Source: SZUA-430 sp964638635 (GTDB taxonomy: Bacteria > Pseudomonadota > Alphaproteobacteria > Micropepsales > Micropepsaceae). Taken from it: a stretch of 5,980 nucleotides of DNA. The notes beneath the pieces were generated by a model. The model searched no databases and was not told where the DNA came from. It was given only the letters and a program-made list of their open reading frames with translations. Within the stretch, counting starts at the first letter, position 1; every line of letters begins with the position of its first letter. Positions 1 through 5,870 of the stretch are shown piece by piece. The translations under genes were made by a program, and so were the position numbers. Location: assembly GCA_964638635.1 (NCBI GenBank), contig CAZXAQ010000146.1, positions 1 through 5,980 on the forward strand, given 5' to 3'.

Positions 1-314
1 TGAAGGCGATCGCACCGCGCGCGGACGTCGTGCTCGTGATCGGCGCGCCGAATTCTTCCAATTCCATGCGCTTGGTCGAGGTTGCGTCGCGTGCCGGTGT
101 GAAGCGCGCCGCGCTGGTGCAGCGGGCGGGCGATATCGACTGGAGCATGATGGCCGGCGCGCGCGTCGTGGGGCTGACCGCGGGGGCTTCCGCGCCTGAC
201 GTTCTTGTCAGTGAAGTGATCGACGCGTTCCGCGCGCGTTACGACGTCACCGTCGAAGAGACGGAAACGGCGCGCGAAACGGTGACGTTCCGTTTACCGC
301 GGGCACTTGCTTAG
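1..314 (+). CDS. ispH: 4-hydroxy-3-methylbut-2-enyl diphosphate reductase, C-terminal part (5' end outside window)
   Basis: IspH is the [4Fe-4S] enzyme of the last step of the non-mevalonate (MEP) pathway; it reduces HMBPP to IPP and DMAPP in the cytoplasm. Only the last 103 codons are here, read in frame from base 3; the TAG stop is at 312-314. The fragment carries the family signature VIGAPNSSNS near its start, whose Ser-Ser-Asn binds the substrate diphosphate, and the TAGASAPD segment with another substrate-binding serine. It ends with the usual VSEVIDAF helix and a short tail. The GTG codons at 30 and 36 are internal valines, not starts. The cluster-binding cysteines must lie upstream of the window. 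In many alphaproteobacteria thrB follows directly; here about 4.1 kb of other sequence separates them. Identification is by motif memory, and is strong. Confidence 0.95.
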   Translation, partial: KAIAPRADVVLVIGAPNSSNSMRLVEVASRAGVKRAALVQRAGDIDWSMMAGARVVGLTAGASAPDVLVSEVIDAFRARYDVTVEETETARETVTFRLPRALA

Positions 315-320
315 ATCGGC

Positions 321-498
321 AAGAAGAATCTCACGCGAAGCCGCGAACCACGCGAAGAAAGACGCGAGAAGATCAGGGTGTGCTCCCGGCGCGAAGCGCC
401 TGTTTCGTCGTCGGTTGCGCGCCTGCGGCGCGCGAAGCAGGGCGCTTGTTTCGCGTCCTCCTTCGCATCCTTCGCGGCTTCGCGTGAGACCTCTTCTT
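321..498. repeat. Nested imperfect palindrome built on CGCGAAG units (intergenic repeat-like element)
   Basis: The left arm 331-367 and the right arm 451-487 are reverse complements at 32 of 37 positions, and the outer 17 bases are identical (TCACGCGAAGCCGCGAA). Beyond a one-base gap the arms extend outward through AAGAAGA (321-327) against TCTTCTT (492-498). Inside the 83-base centre further stems nest: 394-402 with 438-447 (one bulged G) and GCGCGCC 417-423 with GGCGCGC 427-433 around a three-base loop. Both strands give arginine-rich, low-complexity reading frames of the SREAAKDAK kind, which I regard as spurious. The architecture fits a dispersed intergenic repeat of the REP/MITE class or a large 3' stem-loop after ispH. 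Copy number cannot be judged from one window. Confidence 0.75.
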
Positions 499-715
499 CC
501 TTGTTCGCTTTTTCGTGAACGGTCCCATATGCCGCAGATGAATGCGGCACGGCGCCGGTTTTCCGCGCGCAGGGCTGCGTTTCGCGCGGCGGGATGAACC
601 GCGAATGAATCGCACATTCAGAACGAGTTCAATGCGCGAGCCCTACTTAGGCGGGGAACGCAATTGATCGCGTGCTCGCCAAGCGATCGGTCGTTCGATG
701 GTCTTGTTTCAACCT
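499..715. other. Non-coding gap with short dyads, no recognised gene
   Basis: This is the rest of the 414-base gap between ispH and the first secreted-protein gene. It holds a perfect 7-bp stem TGCCGCA 530-536 with TGCGGCA 543-549 (six-base loop), and a composite stem in which CGGTT 556-560 pairs with AACCG 597-601 and CCGCGCG 563-569 pairs with CGCGCGG 583-589. None is followed by a T-run. A six-base dyad, GATCGC 666-671 and GCGATC 683-688, lies about 40 bases before the next start. A promoter for the downstream genes is expected here, but I found no convincing -35/-10 pair. Open frames crossing this region look like translated repeat sequence. Confidence 0.5.
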
Positions 716-719
716 GGAG
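716..719 (+). promoter_or_regulatory. Shine-Dalgarno GGAG deciding the start at 729
   Basis: GGAG lies 9 bases before ATG 729. It is only one base from ATG 721, which would read just three codons and stop at 730-732, overlapping the real start. The spacing, and the signal peptide that begins at 729, both choose 729 over the ATG at 721 and over the in-frame GTG at 672. Confidence 0.7.
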
Positions 720-728
720 TATGACGAC

Positions 729-1328
729 ATGAAAACCTTGTTTGCGAGCGCGGTGGCGCTCAGTGCATTGGCCGCCGCAGTTCCTGCGAACGCCGACGAT
801 ATCGCGCTCGGCCTGCCGGGTTACGGCGGTTCGGGCTGTCCTTCCGGTTCGGTCTCGGCGACGCTGAGCCCCGACGCAAAGACGCTCAGCCTCATCTTCG
901 ACCAATACGAAGTCTCGGCCGGCGGCATGACGGGCCGCACCTACGACCGCAAGTCGTGCAACGTGGCGATCCCCGTGCACGTGCCGAGCGGCTACAGCAT
1001 CTCGGTGCTCTCGGTCGACTATCGCGGCTACAATCACCTGCCGTATCGCGGCACGTCGCAGTTCAACGTCGAATACTTCTTCGCGGGCGGCCGCGGGCCG
1101 GCGTTCCGGCGCTCGTTCTGGGGTTCGCTCGACAGCGACTACTTCATCAACAACCAGCTGACGGCCGAAAGCATGGTCTGGTCGCCGTGCGGCGCGGACG
1201 TGAACCTGCGCACGAACTCGAGCATGCGGGTCGCGACCTACAACAACGCGGAAGCGAGTGCGACGGTCGACTCCGAGGACGTCAACGCGGCGATCGTCTA
1301 TCACCTGCAGATGCGCCGCTGCTCGTAA
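729..1328 (+). CDS. Secreted DUF4360-type protein, first tandem copy
   Basis: This 199-residue protein starts with a typical Sec signal peptide (Lys2, hydrophobic stretch about 4-18, likely cleavage after Ala-Asn-Ala near residue 22), so it is probably periplasmic or exported. The mature part has the DUF4360 pattern as I know it: GYGGSGCP with Cys37, a beta-rich stretch with LSLIFDQYEV, Cys77 after RKS, the signature VDYRGY at 96-101, YFF and SLDSDYF, then WSPCG with Cys154, and a terminal RRC with Cys198. Four conserved cysteines suggest two disulfides. The family occurs in fungi and diverse bacteria and has no established function that I know of. A related copy follows 72 bases downstream. 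Family assignment is from pattern recognition; no catalytic motif is visible. Confidence 0.85.
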   Translation: MKTLFASAVALSALAAAVPANADDIALGLPGYGGSGCPSGSVSATLSPDAKTLSLIFDQYEVSAGGMTGRTYDRKSCNVAIPVHVPSGYSISVLSVDYRGYNHLPYRGTSQFNVEYFFAGGRGPAFRRSFWGSLDSDYFINNQLTAESMVWSPCGADVNLRTNSSMRVATYNNAEASATVDSEDVNAAIVYHLQMRRCS

Positions 1329-1357
1329 CGGGCGCGTTTGACTGAACTGAAACAGGG

Positions 1358-1375
1358 GCCACGGCCAATCGTGGC
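1358..1375. other. Small hairpin between the two DUF4360 genes
   Basis: GCCACG (1358-1363) pairs with CGTGGC (1370-1375) around a six-base loop, midway in the 72-base gap. There is no T-run, so a terminator is unlikely. It could be an mRNA processing or stability element within a two-gene transcript, or chance in GC-rich DNA. Confidence 0.3.
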
Positions 1376-1400
1376 GTGAAGGAACACGGAGACTTCATCC

Positions 1401-2018
1401 ATGCACACGAAACGATTGGCCACCCTTGCCTTTTTGGCGGCCGCGGCGGCTACGAGCGCGTTCGCCAAACAGAAACTCTACGACCACGACGAACGCGTGC
1501 TTGAAGCGCAAGGTTGCCCGGCCGGCTCCTACAGCATCGTGACGGCGCCGGACGGCGGCGCGATCAGCGTGCTGTTCGACAATTTTGCGGTCACCGGAAC
1601 CGACGCGAACGGCGGGTTTGCGCGCATGACTTGCGCGATGGAGATCCCGCTGCATCTGCCGGAAGGTTATTCGCTCGGCGTTTACCAGGTCGACTATCGC
1701 GGCTTTGCGCATCTCGGCGACAAGCAGCGCGCCGAGTTGCAAGTGGACTACGGCACGGGTCGCGGCAATCGCGGGCGGCGCTTCCACCGCGACGTGAAGG
1801 GCGTCTACGAGGGCGACTTCACATTCAACGAGAACCTGCGCGGCGGCATTTTGCGGCGCGTGGGCTGCGGCGATGCGGCGGTGCTGAATTTTCGGGCGAC
1901 GCTGACGCTGGTCTCGAGGCGCGACGCGCGCGAGGGAACCATGGCGCTCGACTCCGTGGACGGCGCGCCCAAGGGCGGGCTCGTCTTCGCGCTCGACCTG
2001 AAGAAGTGCCGTAGCTGA
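1401..2018 (+). CDS. Secreted DUF4360-type protein, second tandem copy
   Basis: This 205-residue protein starts at ATG 1401, with GGAG at 1388-1391 nine bases upstream. A Sec signal peptide (His2-Lys5 charged end, alanine-rich core, cleavage probably after Ala-Phe-Ala at 22) predicts export. It matches the upstream gene along its length: QGCP with Cys39, AISVLFDNFAV, TCAMEIPLHLP with Cys78, the signature VDYRGF at 97-102, YEGDFTFN, GCG with Cys156, and KKC with Cys203. All four cysteines of the upstream copy are kept at nearly the same spacing, but the WSPCG box is altered to RVGCG, and this copy is much richer in arginine and lysine in its second half. The pair looks like an old tandem duplication that diverged. 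Function is unknown. Confidence 0.82.
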   Translation: MHTKRLATLAFLAAAAATSAFAKQKLYDHDERVLEAQGCPAGSYSIVTAPDGGAISVLFDNFAVTGTDANGGFARMTCAMEIPLHLPEGYSLGVYQVDYRGFAHLGDKQRAELQVDYGTGRGNRGRRFHRDVKGVYEGDFTFNENLRGGILRRVGCGDAAVLNFRATLTLVSRRDAREGTMALDSVDGAPKGGLVFALDLKKCRS

Positions 2019-2059
2019 CGGCCTAAAGGGTGGCAGGCGTCACTGCCCTGCCAAGGCCG
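2019..2059. terminator. Two-tier stem-loop directly after the second DUF4360 gene
   Basis: CGGCCT (2019-2024) pairs with AGGCCG (2054-2059), and inside it GGCAGG (2032-2037) pairs with CCTGCC (2047-2052) around a nine-base loop. It starts on the base after the stop codon. The stems are GC-rich and should be stable, but no U-run follows, so a classic intrinsic terminator is not supported. It could be a Rho-assisted 3' end or a barrier protecting the upstream message. Confidence 0.4.
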
Positions 2060-2104
2060 CCGCATGTATGATCGACTCAGATTCGATTGAGGTCGATCAT
2101 GCGG
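2060..2104 (+). promoter_or_regulatory. Dyad covering the protease start codon; possible -10 box inside it
   Basis: Bases 2092-2104 are the exact reverse complement of 2060-2066 plus 2071-2076, giving a 13-bp stem with a four-base bulge (2067-2070). The right arm contains ATG 2099-2101, and the 15-base loop carries most of the Shine-Dalgarno GAGG (2089-2092). TATGAT at 2067-2072 matches five of six bases of a sigma70 -10 box, but no good -35 lies 16-18 bases upstream. If transcription started near 2079 the left arm would not be in the RNA, and the dyad would act as DNA (an operator). If transcription came from upstream it could hide the start codon in a hairpin. Confidence 0.4.
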
Positions 2105-3847
2105 ATAGTTCTTCATCTGGTCTTGTTGGCGTTGGCCGTTGCGTTAGGCGCGCCGCAAGCACGTGCGACGACCGAGTGTGACCGCGGCTACCTCAAGGGT
2201 TTCGCGGTTACCGATGAAGGCGGACGCACGCTTTGGGAACCGGGCGGCATCGAGTGCGTGGAGTATTTCCGCTTTACCGTCACGACACCGGGCGGCACGC
2301 GAACGTTCCGGGGGATCGGCGACGTGAATGCGGGTCCGCTGCTTCGGCCGGGCGACATCGCGCGGGTCGAGGCCGGGGCGCGACGTGCGGCAGGCAATCT
2401 CGCGGCGCTCGGCGACTACCGGATCGACAACGTGACCTATCTCGTCTCGCTGATCGGCAGCGATCCGATGTCGCGCGAAGTGCTCGATCGGGACGGGCGG
2501 CGCAAGCACGCGGGGGCGGCCGCCTGGACGCTCGATCCGACGTGGGGTCCGCGGCGCGAGTGCCCGGTGACGCTGTTCCTGTTCGGCCGGTTCTCGGGCG
2601 AAGACATTCACTACACGGTCGCGCACGAGACGTTTCACTGCGTGCAGCACGGCACACTGAGCGCGGGGCAGCGCGCGACGATGACGAGTGGGGGTCTGTG
2701 GTGGGGCGAGGGTTCGGCCGAACTGTTCGCCGCGTACAACGTGCGCAGGTCCGGCTGGAACAACGCGCCGAGCTTCCGTAGCGCGGTCGAGGCGCAGCGA
2801 CCGCTTTATGCGATGAGCTATGAGGCTTCGATCTTCTTCTACTGGCAGTATCAAACGAGCGGGCTCGGTGCGCTGATGCCGTTCCTGCGTCAGATGGCGA
2901 GCGGGCCGACCGACGCGGCACAGCGGACGGCGATCCGCGGCGCGATCTCGAACGAGCAACTGCTCACGTTCGCGCAGGACTTCGACGACGGCAAGATCAG
3001 GTACCCGAACGGCGCGGCCCTCAGTTTCGGCGGGCGGATCGACGGCGAGCAGTGGACGATCAACCGATCGGCGACGGTGCGGCGCACGCTGAAGCCGTTC
3101 GTCATCATGCCGGGCTGGACGGACTACGAATGCGGCAAGTGGGGAAACACGGTCGCGCCCGACGGCACGAACGTCGCCGTGCGCAAGGATCCCGGCACGA
3201 CTTGGGGCGCCTGGCCCGCGAACACCGACTGCCGCACGGAGCGGCGCGCGCGCTATCGCGTGATGGCGCTACACACGGGCGACGCGAACGCTGCGCTTTC
3301 GCTGCGCGCGAACCGCGATCTCGCCTGCGAGTCCTGTCTGACCGGCGACGTTCACATCGACGCCTGCCTCGTCGGCAAGTGGGAAATGACCGGCGGCGGA
3401 CCGATGGAGTGGCTGAGCCGGCGCATGGGAAGCACGCGCTTCACGCGCAACAACAACACGACGCTCAGGATCACGATGAACGACGACGGAACGTTCCGCG
3501 GCGAGTCGGTCGGGCTCGACTATCAGACGACCACGCCGGATCGCGACGGGCCCATCACCGGCGATGCCCGCGCGCGCACGAGCACGTCGAGCGGCTACTG
3601 GTCCGCCAAAGACGGGGTCATGCGCGCCTGCGACAGCGGCGTGAGCGCCAGCGGCACGGTGACGGTGCAGAAGCGCGGCATTAGAAAAACCGTGCCGGTG
3701 AACATGAGTAACGGCCCGACGAGCGGCGAAACGCGCTACACGTGCACGGCCACGACGTACACGTCCAGCGTCCGGATGCACGACGGCAGCACGATGGAAT
3801 ACCGCTTCCGCCGCGTGACACCACCGCCGCCTGCGGCATCGCGCTAG
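2099..3847 (+). CDS. Secreted zincin-type metallopeptidase with C-terminal lipocalin-like domain
   Basis: This 582-residue protein starts at ATG 2099, with GAGG six bases upstream. The TTG at 2087 is in frame but less likely, because the signal peptide (residues 1-23, ending Ala-Arg-Ala) begins naturally at 2099. An HExxH zinc motif, HETFH at 176-180, is followed by WWGEGSAELFAA; Glu204, 24 residues on, fits the third ligand of gluzincins (peptidase MA-like families), where a W-x-EG-x-AE box is usual. Residues 24-160 form a beta-rich N-terminal part without a known motif. Residues about 423-573 start with CLVGKW and have alternating strands; the G-x-W (426-428) recalls lipocalin-like beta barrels. 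Eleven cysteines follow the signal peptide, suiting an exported disulfide-bonded protein. The tail is proline-rich (TPPPP). Proteolysis is inferred from the motif; the substrate is unknown. Confidence 0.75.
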   Translation: MRIVLHLVLLALAVALGAPQARATTECDRGYLKGFAVTDEGGRTLWEPGGIECVEYFRFTVTTPGGTRTFRGIGDVNAGPLLRPGDIARVEAGARRAAGNLAALGDYRIDNVTYLVSLIGSDPMSREVLDRDGRRKHAGAAAWTLDPTWGPRRECPVTLFLFGRFSGEDIHYTVAHETFHCVQHGTLSAGQRATMTSGGLWWGEGSAELFAAYNVRRSGWNNAPSFRSAVEAQRPLYAMSYEASIFFYWQYQTSGLGALMPFLRQMASGPTDAAQRTAIRGAISNEQLLTFAQDFDDGKIRYPNGAALSFGGRIDGEQWTINRSATVRRTLKPFVIMPGWTDYECGKWGNTVAPDGTNVAVRKDPGTTWGAWPANTDCRTERRARYRVMALHTGDANAALSLRANRDLACESCLTGDVHIDACLVGKWEMTGGGPMEWLSRRMGSTRFTRNNNTTLRITMNDDGTFRGESVGLDYQTTTPDRDGPITGDARARTSTSSGYWSAKDGVMRACDSGVSASGTVTVQKRGIRKTVPVNMSNGPTSGETRYTCTATTYTSSVRMHDGSTMEYRFRRVTPPPPAASR

Positions 3848-3848
3848 G

Positions 3849-4370
3849 ATGACGCGGCCGAAGCGGCAGGCCAACCCGAATAGTCCGGCGCTTGGCGTGG
3901 ACATCGGCGGCGTGTTGATCCGGCCGGCACGCGACAGCGGCGACACGTCGTTCTTCTCGTCGGGTTATCTCGAGACTCCGATGGTCGACGATGCGTTCGA
4001 AGCGGTCGCCCGGCTGAACCGCAAAGTCTTTCCTGGATGCGTGCATCTGGTTTCGAAGGCGAAGTCCGGGACCGCGCGCAAGACGATCGAATGGCTGGCA
4101 CATCATCGCTTTCACGAGACGACCGGCGTCCCGCTCGAGCGGGTGCATTTCTGCGAGCAGCGCGAAGAGAAGGCGATCATCGCCACGCGGCTCGGCCTCA
4201 CGGCCTTCATCGACGACCGGTTGGACGTGCTGCAGCATCTTGCGGCGGTCAGGATGCGCATTCTGTTTGCCGCCTCACCCGCGTTCGCACCCGCGCAGCT
4301 GCCGCCCGACGGCGTGAAGTTGGCTATGGGTTGGGCGGAGGCGCTCGCGTTCTTCCCCGCGTCGGCATGA
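3849..4370 (+). CDS. HAD-fold hydrolase-like protein
   Basis: This is a cytoplasmic protein of 173 residues with no signal peptide. HAD motifs can be followed in order: motif I GVDIGGVLI with nucleophile candidate Asp18; motif II Ser69 in HLVSK; motif III Lys108 in REEKAII; motif IV Asp122-Asp123 in FIDDR. Gly20 replaces the usual second aspartate of DxD, as also seen in YihX-like HAD proteins, so loss of activity does not follow. The length leaves room only for a small cap. The start follows the preceding stop after one base and lacks a usable Shine-Dalgarno, so translational coupling to the protease gene is likely. The next in-frame alternative (GTG 3897) would cut into motif I. Substrate unknown; a phosphatase is most probable. 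Confidence 0.65.
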   Translation: MTRPKRQANPNSPALGVDIGGVLIRPARDSGDTSFFSSGYLETPMVDDAFEAVARLNRKVFPGCVHLVSKAKSGTARKTIEWLAHHRFHETTGVPLERVHFCEQREEKAIIATRLGLTAFIDDRLDVLQHLAAVRMRILFAASPAFAPAQLPPDGVKLAMGWAEALAFFPASA

Positions 4371-4379
4371 CCGAGCCAC

Positions 4380-4408
4380 TTGGCGGTCGCCACGTTTCAC
4401 CTTAATAC
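4380..4408 (+). promoter_or_regulatory. Possible sigma70-like promoter just before thrB
   Basis: TTGGCG (4380-4385) and TAATAC (4403-4408) are separated by 17 bases. They match the -35 consensus at four of six and the -10 consensus at three of six positions. A transcript would start about 6-8 bases after the -10 box, at or next to ATG 4416. The 45-base gap holds no Shine-Dalgarno, which is consistent with a leaderless message. The match is modest and could be chance. Confidence 0.35.
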
Positions 4409-4415
4409 CTCACGC

Positions 4416-5381
4416 ATGGCCGTTTACACCGATGTCAGCGATGCGGAGCTTGCCCAGTTTTTGGGGGCGTTCGAGCTTGGGGCGGCGCTGACGTTCAAGG
4501 GGATTGCGGAGGGGGTCGAGAATTCGAATTTCTTCCTTAAGACGGAGCACGGGTCGTTCATCCTGACGCTCTATGAGAAGCGCGTCAGGGAAGAGGATTT
4601 GCCGTTCTTCCTCGGGCTGCTTGAGCATCTTTCGGCGAAGGGGATTCAGTGTCCCCTGCCCGTTCGCGCGCGCGACGGGAAGGCTTGGCGGATGCTGGCC
4701 GGGCGACCGGCCGCGTTGATGACCTTTTTGTCCGGGCTGTCGCCGCGGCGACCGGATGTGCAGCAGTGCGGTGCGTTGGGGGCGGGGTTGGCGCGGCTGC
4801 ATCTGGCCGGCGCCGACTATAAGCTTACGCGGCCGAATGCGCTGTCGGTCGAGGGGTGGAAGGCGCTCGTCAAGCAGTGCGAGCCGAAGGCGAACGGCGT
4901 GCATATGGGTTTGAGCACGCTGATCGGGGCGGAGCTGCGCTGGTTGGAGCAGCATTGGCCGACGGGGTTGCCCGCGGGCGTGATCCATGCGGACCTCTTT
5001 CCCGACAATGTGTTCTTTATGGAGGGCAAGCTCTCCGGGCTGATCGATTTCTACTTCGCGTGCAACGACGCTTATGCCTACGACGTGGCGGTGTGTTTGA
5101 ACGCGTGGTGTTTCGAGCATGACGGTGCGTTCAACATCACGAAGGGGCGCGCGTTACTTTCGACCTATCGCTCTGTCCGGCCGCTCGCGGCGGTGGAGGT
5201 GGCGGCGTTGCCGGTCCTTGCGCGCGGCGCGGCGTTCCGGTTCCTGCTGACGCGGCTCTATGACTGGATCAACCGCGATCCGTCGGCGCTGGTGCGGCCG
5301 AAGGATCCGCTCGAGTATCTGACGAAGTTGCGTTTTCACCAGTCGGCCGCGGGGCCACAGTCTTACGGGTGGCCGGAATGA
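4416..5381 (+). CDS. thrB: Homoserine kinase (APH-like, type II)
   Basis: The enzyme phosphorylates L-homoserine with ATP in threonine synthesis, in the cytoplasm. At 321 residues it has the usual length of the aminoglycoside-phosphotransferase-like ThrB, not the GHMP-type ThrB of enterobacteria. Family marks are the start MAVYTDVSD, GIAEGVENSNFF (29-40) of the nucleotide loop, ILTLYEKR (49-56) with the ATP-site lysine region, the catalytic Brenner-type loop HADLFPDN at 191-198 (Asp193, Asn198), and the metal-binding Asp211 in LIDFYFA. ATG 4416 is chosen because known ThrB proteins begin MAV(Y/F)T; TTG 4380 would add 12 unmatched residues. There is no clear ribosome site. Glycine codons are unusual: 19 of 27 are GGG. 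The 3' end overlaps rnhA by four bases, so the two are co-translated. Confidence 0.95.
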   Translation: MAVYTDVSDAELAQFLGAFELGAALTFKGIAEGVENSNFFLKTEHGSFILTLYEKRVREEDLPFFLGLLEHLSAKGIQCPLPVRARDGKAWRMLAGRPAALMTFLSGLSPRRPDVQQCGALGAGLARLHLAGADYKLTRPNALSVEGWKALVKQCEPKANGVHMGLSTLIGAELRWLEQHWPTGLPAGVIHADLFPDNVFFMEGKLSGLIDFYFACNDAYAYDVAVCLNAWCFEHDGAFNITKGRALLSTYRSVRPLAAVEVAALPVLARGAAFRFLLTRLYDWINRDPSALVRPKDPLEYLTKLRFHQSAAGPQSYGWPE

Positions 5382-5809
5382 ACCATGTGGAGATTTACAC
5401 CGACGGCGCGTGCTCAGGAAATCCGGGGCCGGGCGGTTGGGGGGCGATCCTGTTGTTCAAAGACTCGCGCAAGGAACTGTCGGGCGGCGAGGCCGAGACG
5501 ACGAACAACCGCATGGAGTTGATGGCGGCGATCGCGGCGCTTGAAGCGCTGAAGCGGCCGTGCGAGGTGCACCTGCACACCGATAGCATGTACCTCAAAG
5601 ACGGCGTGACGAAGTGGATCCACGGCTGGAAGAAGAATGGCTGGAAGACCGCGGACAAGAAGCCGGTGAAGAACGTCGATCTTTGGCAGCGGCTGGAAGA
5701 GGCGGCAGCGAAGCACAAGGTCAGCTGGCGCTGGGTCCGCGGGCATAACGACCACGAGCTGAACGAGGCCGCCGACGCGCTGGCGCGCGCGGCGGTGCCG
5801 CGCGGGTAG
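5378..5809 (+). CDS. rnhA: Ribonuclease HI
   Basis: RNase HI cuts the RNA strand of RNA/DNA hybrids using two metal ions, and clears R-loops and primers. The 143-residue protein has the full catalytic set, each one position before its E. coli number: Asp9 in YTDGACSGNPGPGGWG, Glu47 in NNRMEL, Asp69 in HTDS, His123 in RGHND and Asp133 in NEAADALA. The basic protrusion involved in hybrid binding is present (GWKKNGWKTADKKPVKN, about 83-99). ATG 5378 overlaps the thrB stop as ATGA. The in-frame GTG 5369 would add only three residues and is less likely. thrB-rnhA coupling of this kind is common in alphaproteobacteria. Confidence 0.97.
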   Translation: MNHVEIYTDGACSGNPGPGGWGAILLFKDSRKELSGGEAETTNNRMELMAAIAALEALKRPCEVHLHTDSMYLKDGVTKWIHGWKKNGWKTADKKPVKNVDLWQRLEEAAAKHKVSWRWVRGHNDHELNEAADALARAAVPRG

Positions 5810-5833
5810 GCCCCGGCGTTGCAAGGTTTGGAC

Positions 5834-5855
5834 CGGCGACGATCGCTTATCGCCG
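5834..5855. terminator. Hairpin after rnhA
   Basis: CGGCGA (5834-5839) pairs with TCGCCG (5850-5855) around a ten-base loop, 24 bases after the rnhA stop. No T-run follows. It is placed where the thrB-rnhA message should end, but its role as a terminator is only positional inference. Confidence 0.35.
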
Positions 5856-5870
5856 ATGGCTCTGCTGCTT

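Noticed and set aside
503..520. GTTCGC/CGTGAAC hairpin with a T-rich loop as an ispH terminator
   Set aside because: The T-run is in the loop, not after the stem, and the stem is short with a wobble pair.
307..597. Open frames on both strands across the ispH downstream gap, rich in Arg, Ala and Lys
   Set aside because: They are made of the palindromic CGCGAAG repeat, exist in several frames at once, and show no ribosome site or protein-like composition.
655..695. GGAAC at 655-659 with CGTT at 692-695 as an EcfG-type general stress promoter
   Set aside because: The spacing is 32 bases, against the 16-17 expected.
672..728. GTG 672 as the start of the first DUF4360 gene
   Set aside because: It would place 19 non-hydrophobic residues before a standard signal peptide; GGAG at 716-719 supports ATG 729.
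618..1304. Long minus-strand frame opposite the first DUF4360 gene
   Set aside because: Its Arg/Val/Ala-heavy composition is typical of an antisense shadow; the + frame carries the family motifs.
2144..2959. Long minus-strand frame opposite the protease gene
   Set aside because: It is a GC-rich shadow: arginine-rich with no recognisable motif, while the + strand frame has a signal peptide and zinc motif.
4381..4392. TGGC/GCCA mini-hairpin before thrB
   Set aside because: A four-base stem is expected by chance in this composition.
4380..4415. TTG 4380 as the thrB start
   Set aside because: ThrB proteins of this family begin at the MAVYT equivalent; the extra 12 residues have no counterpart.
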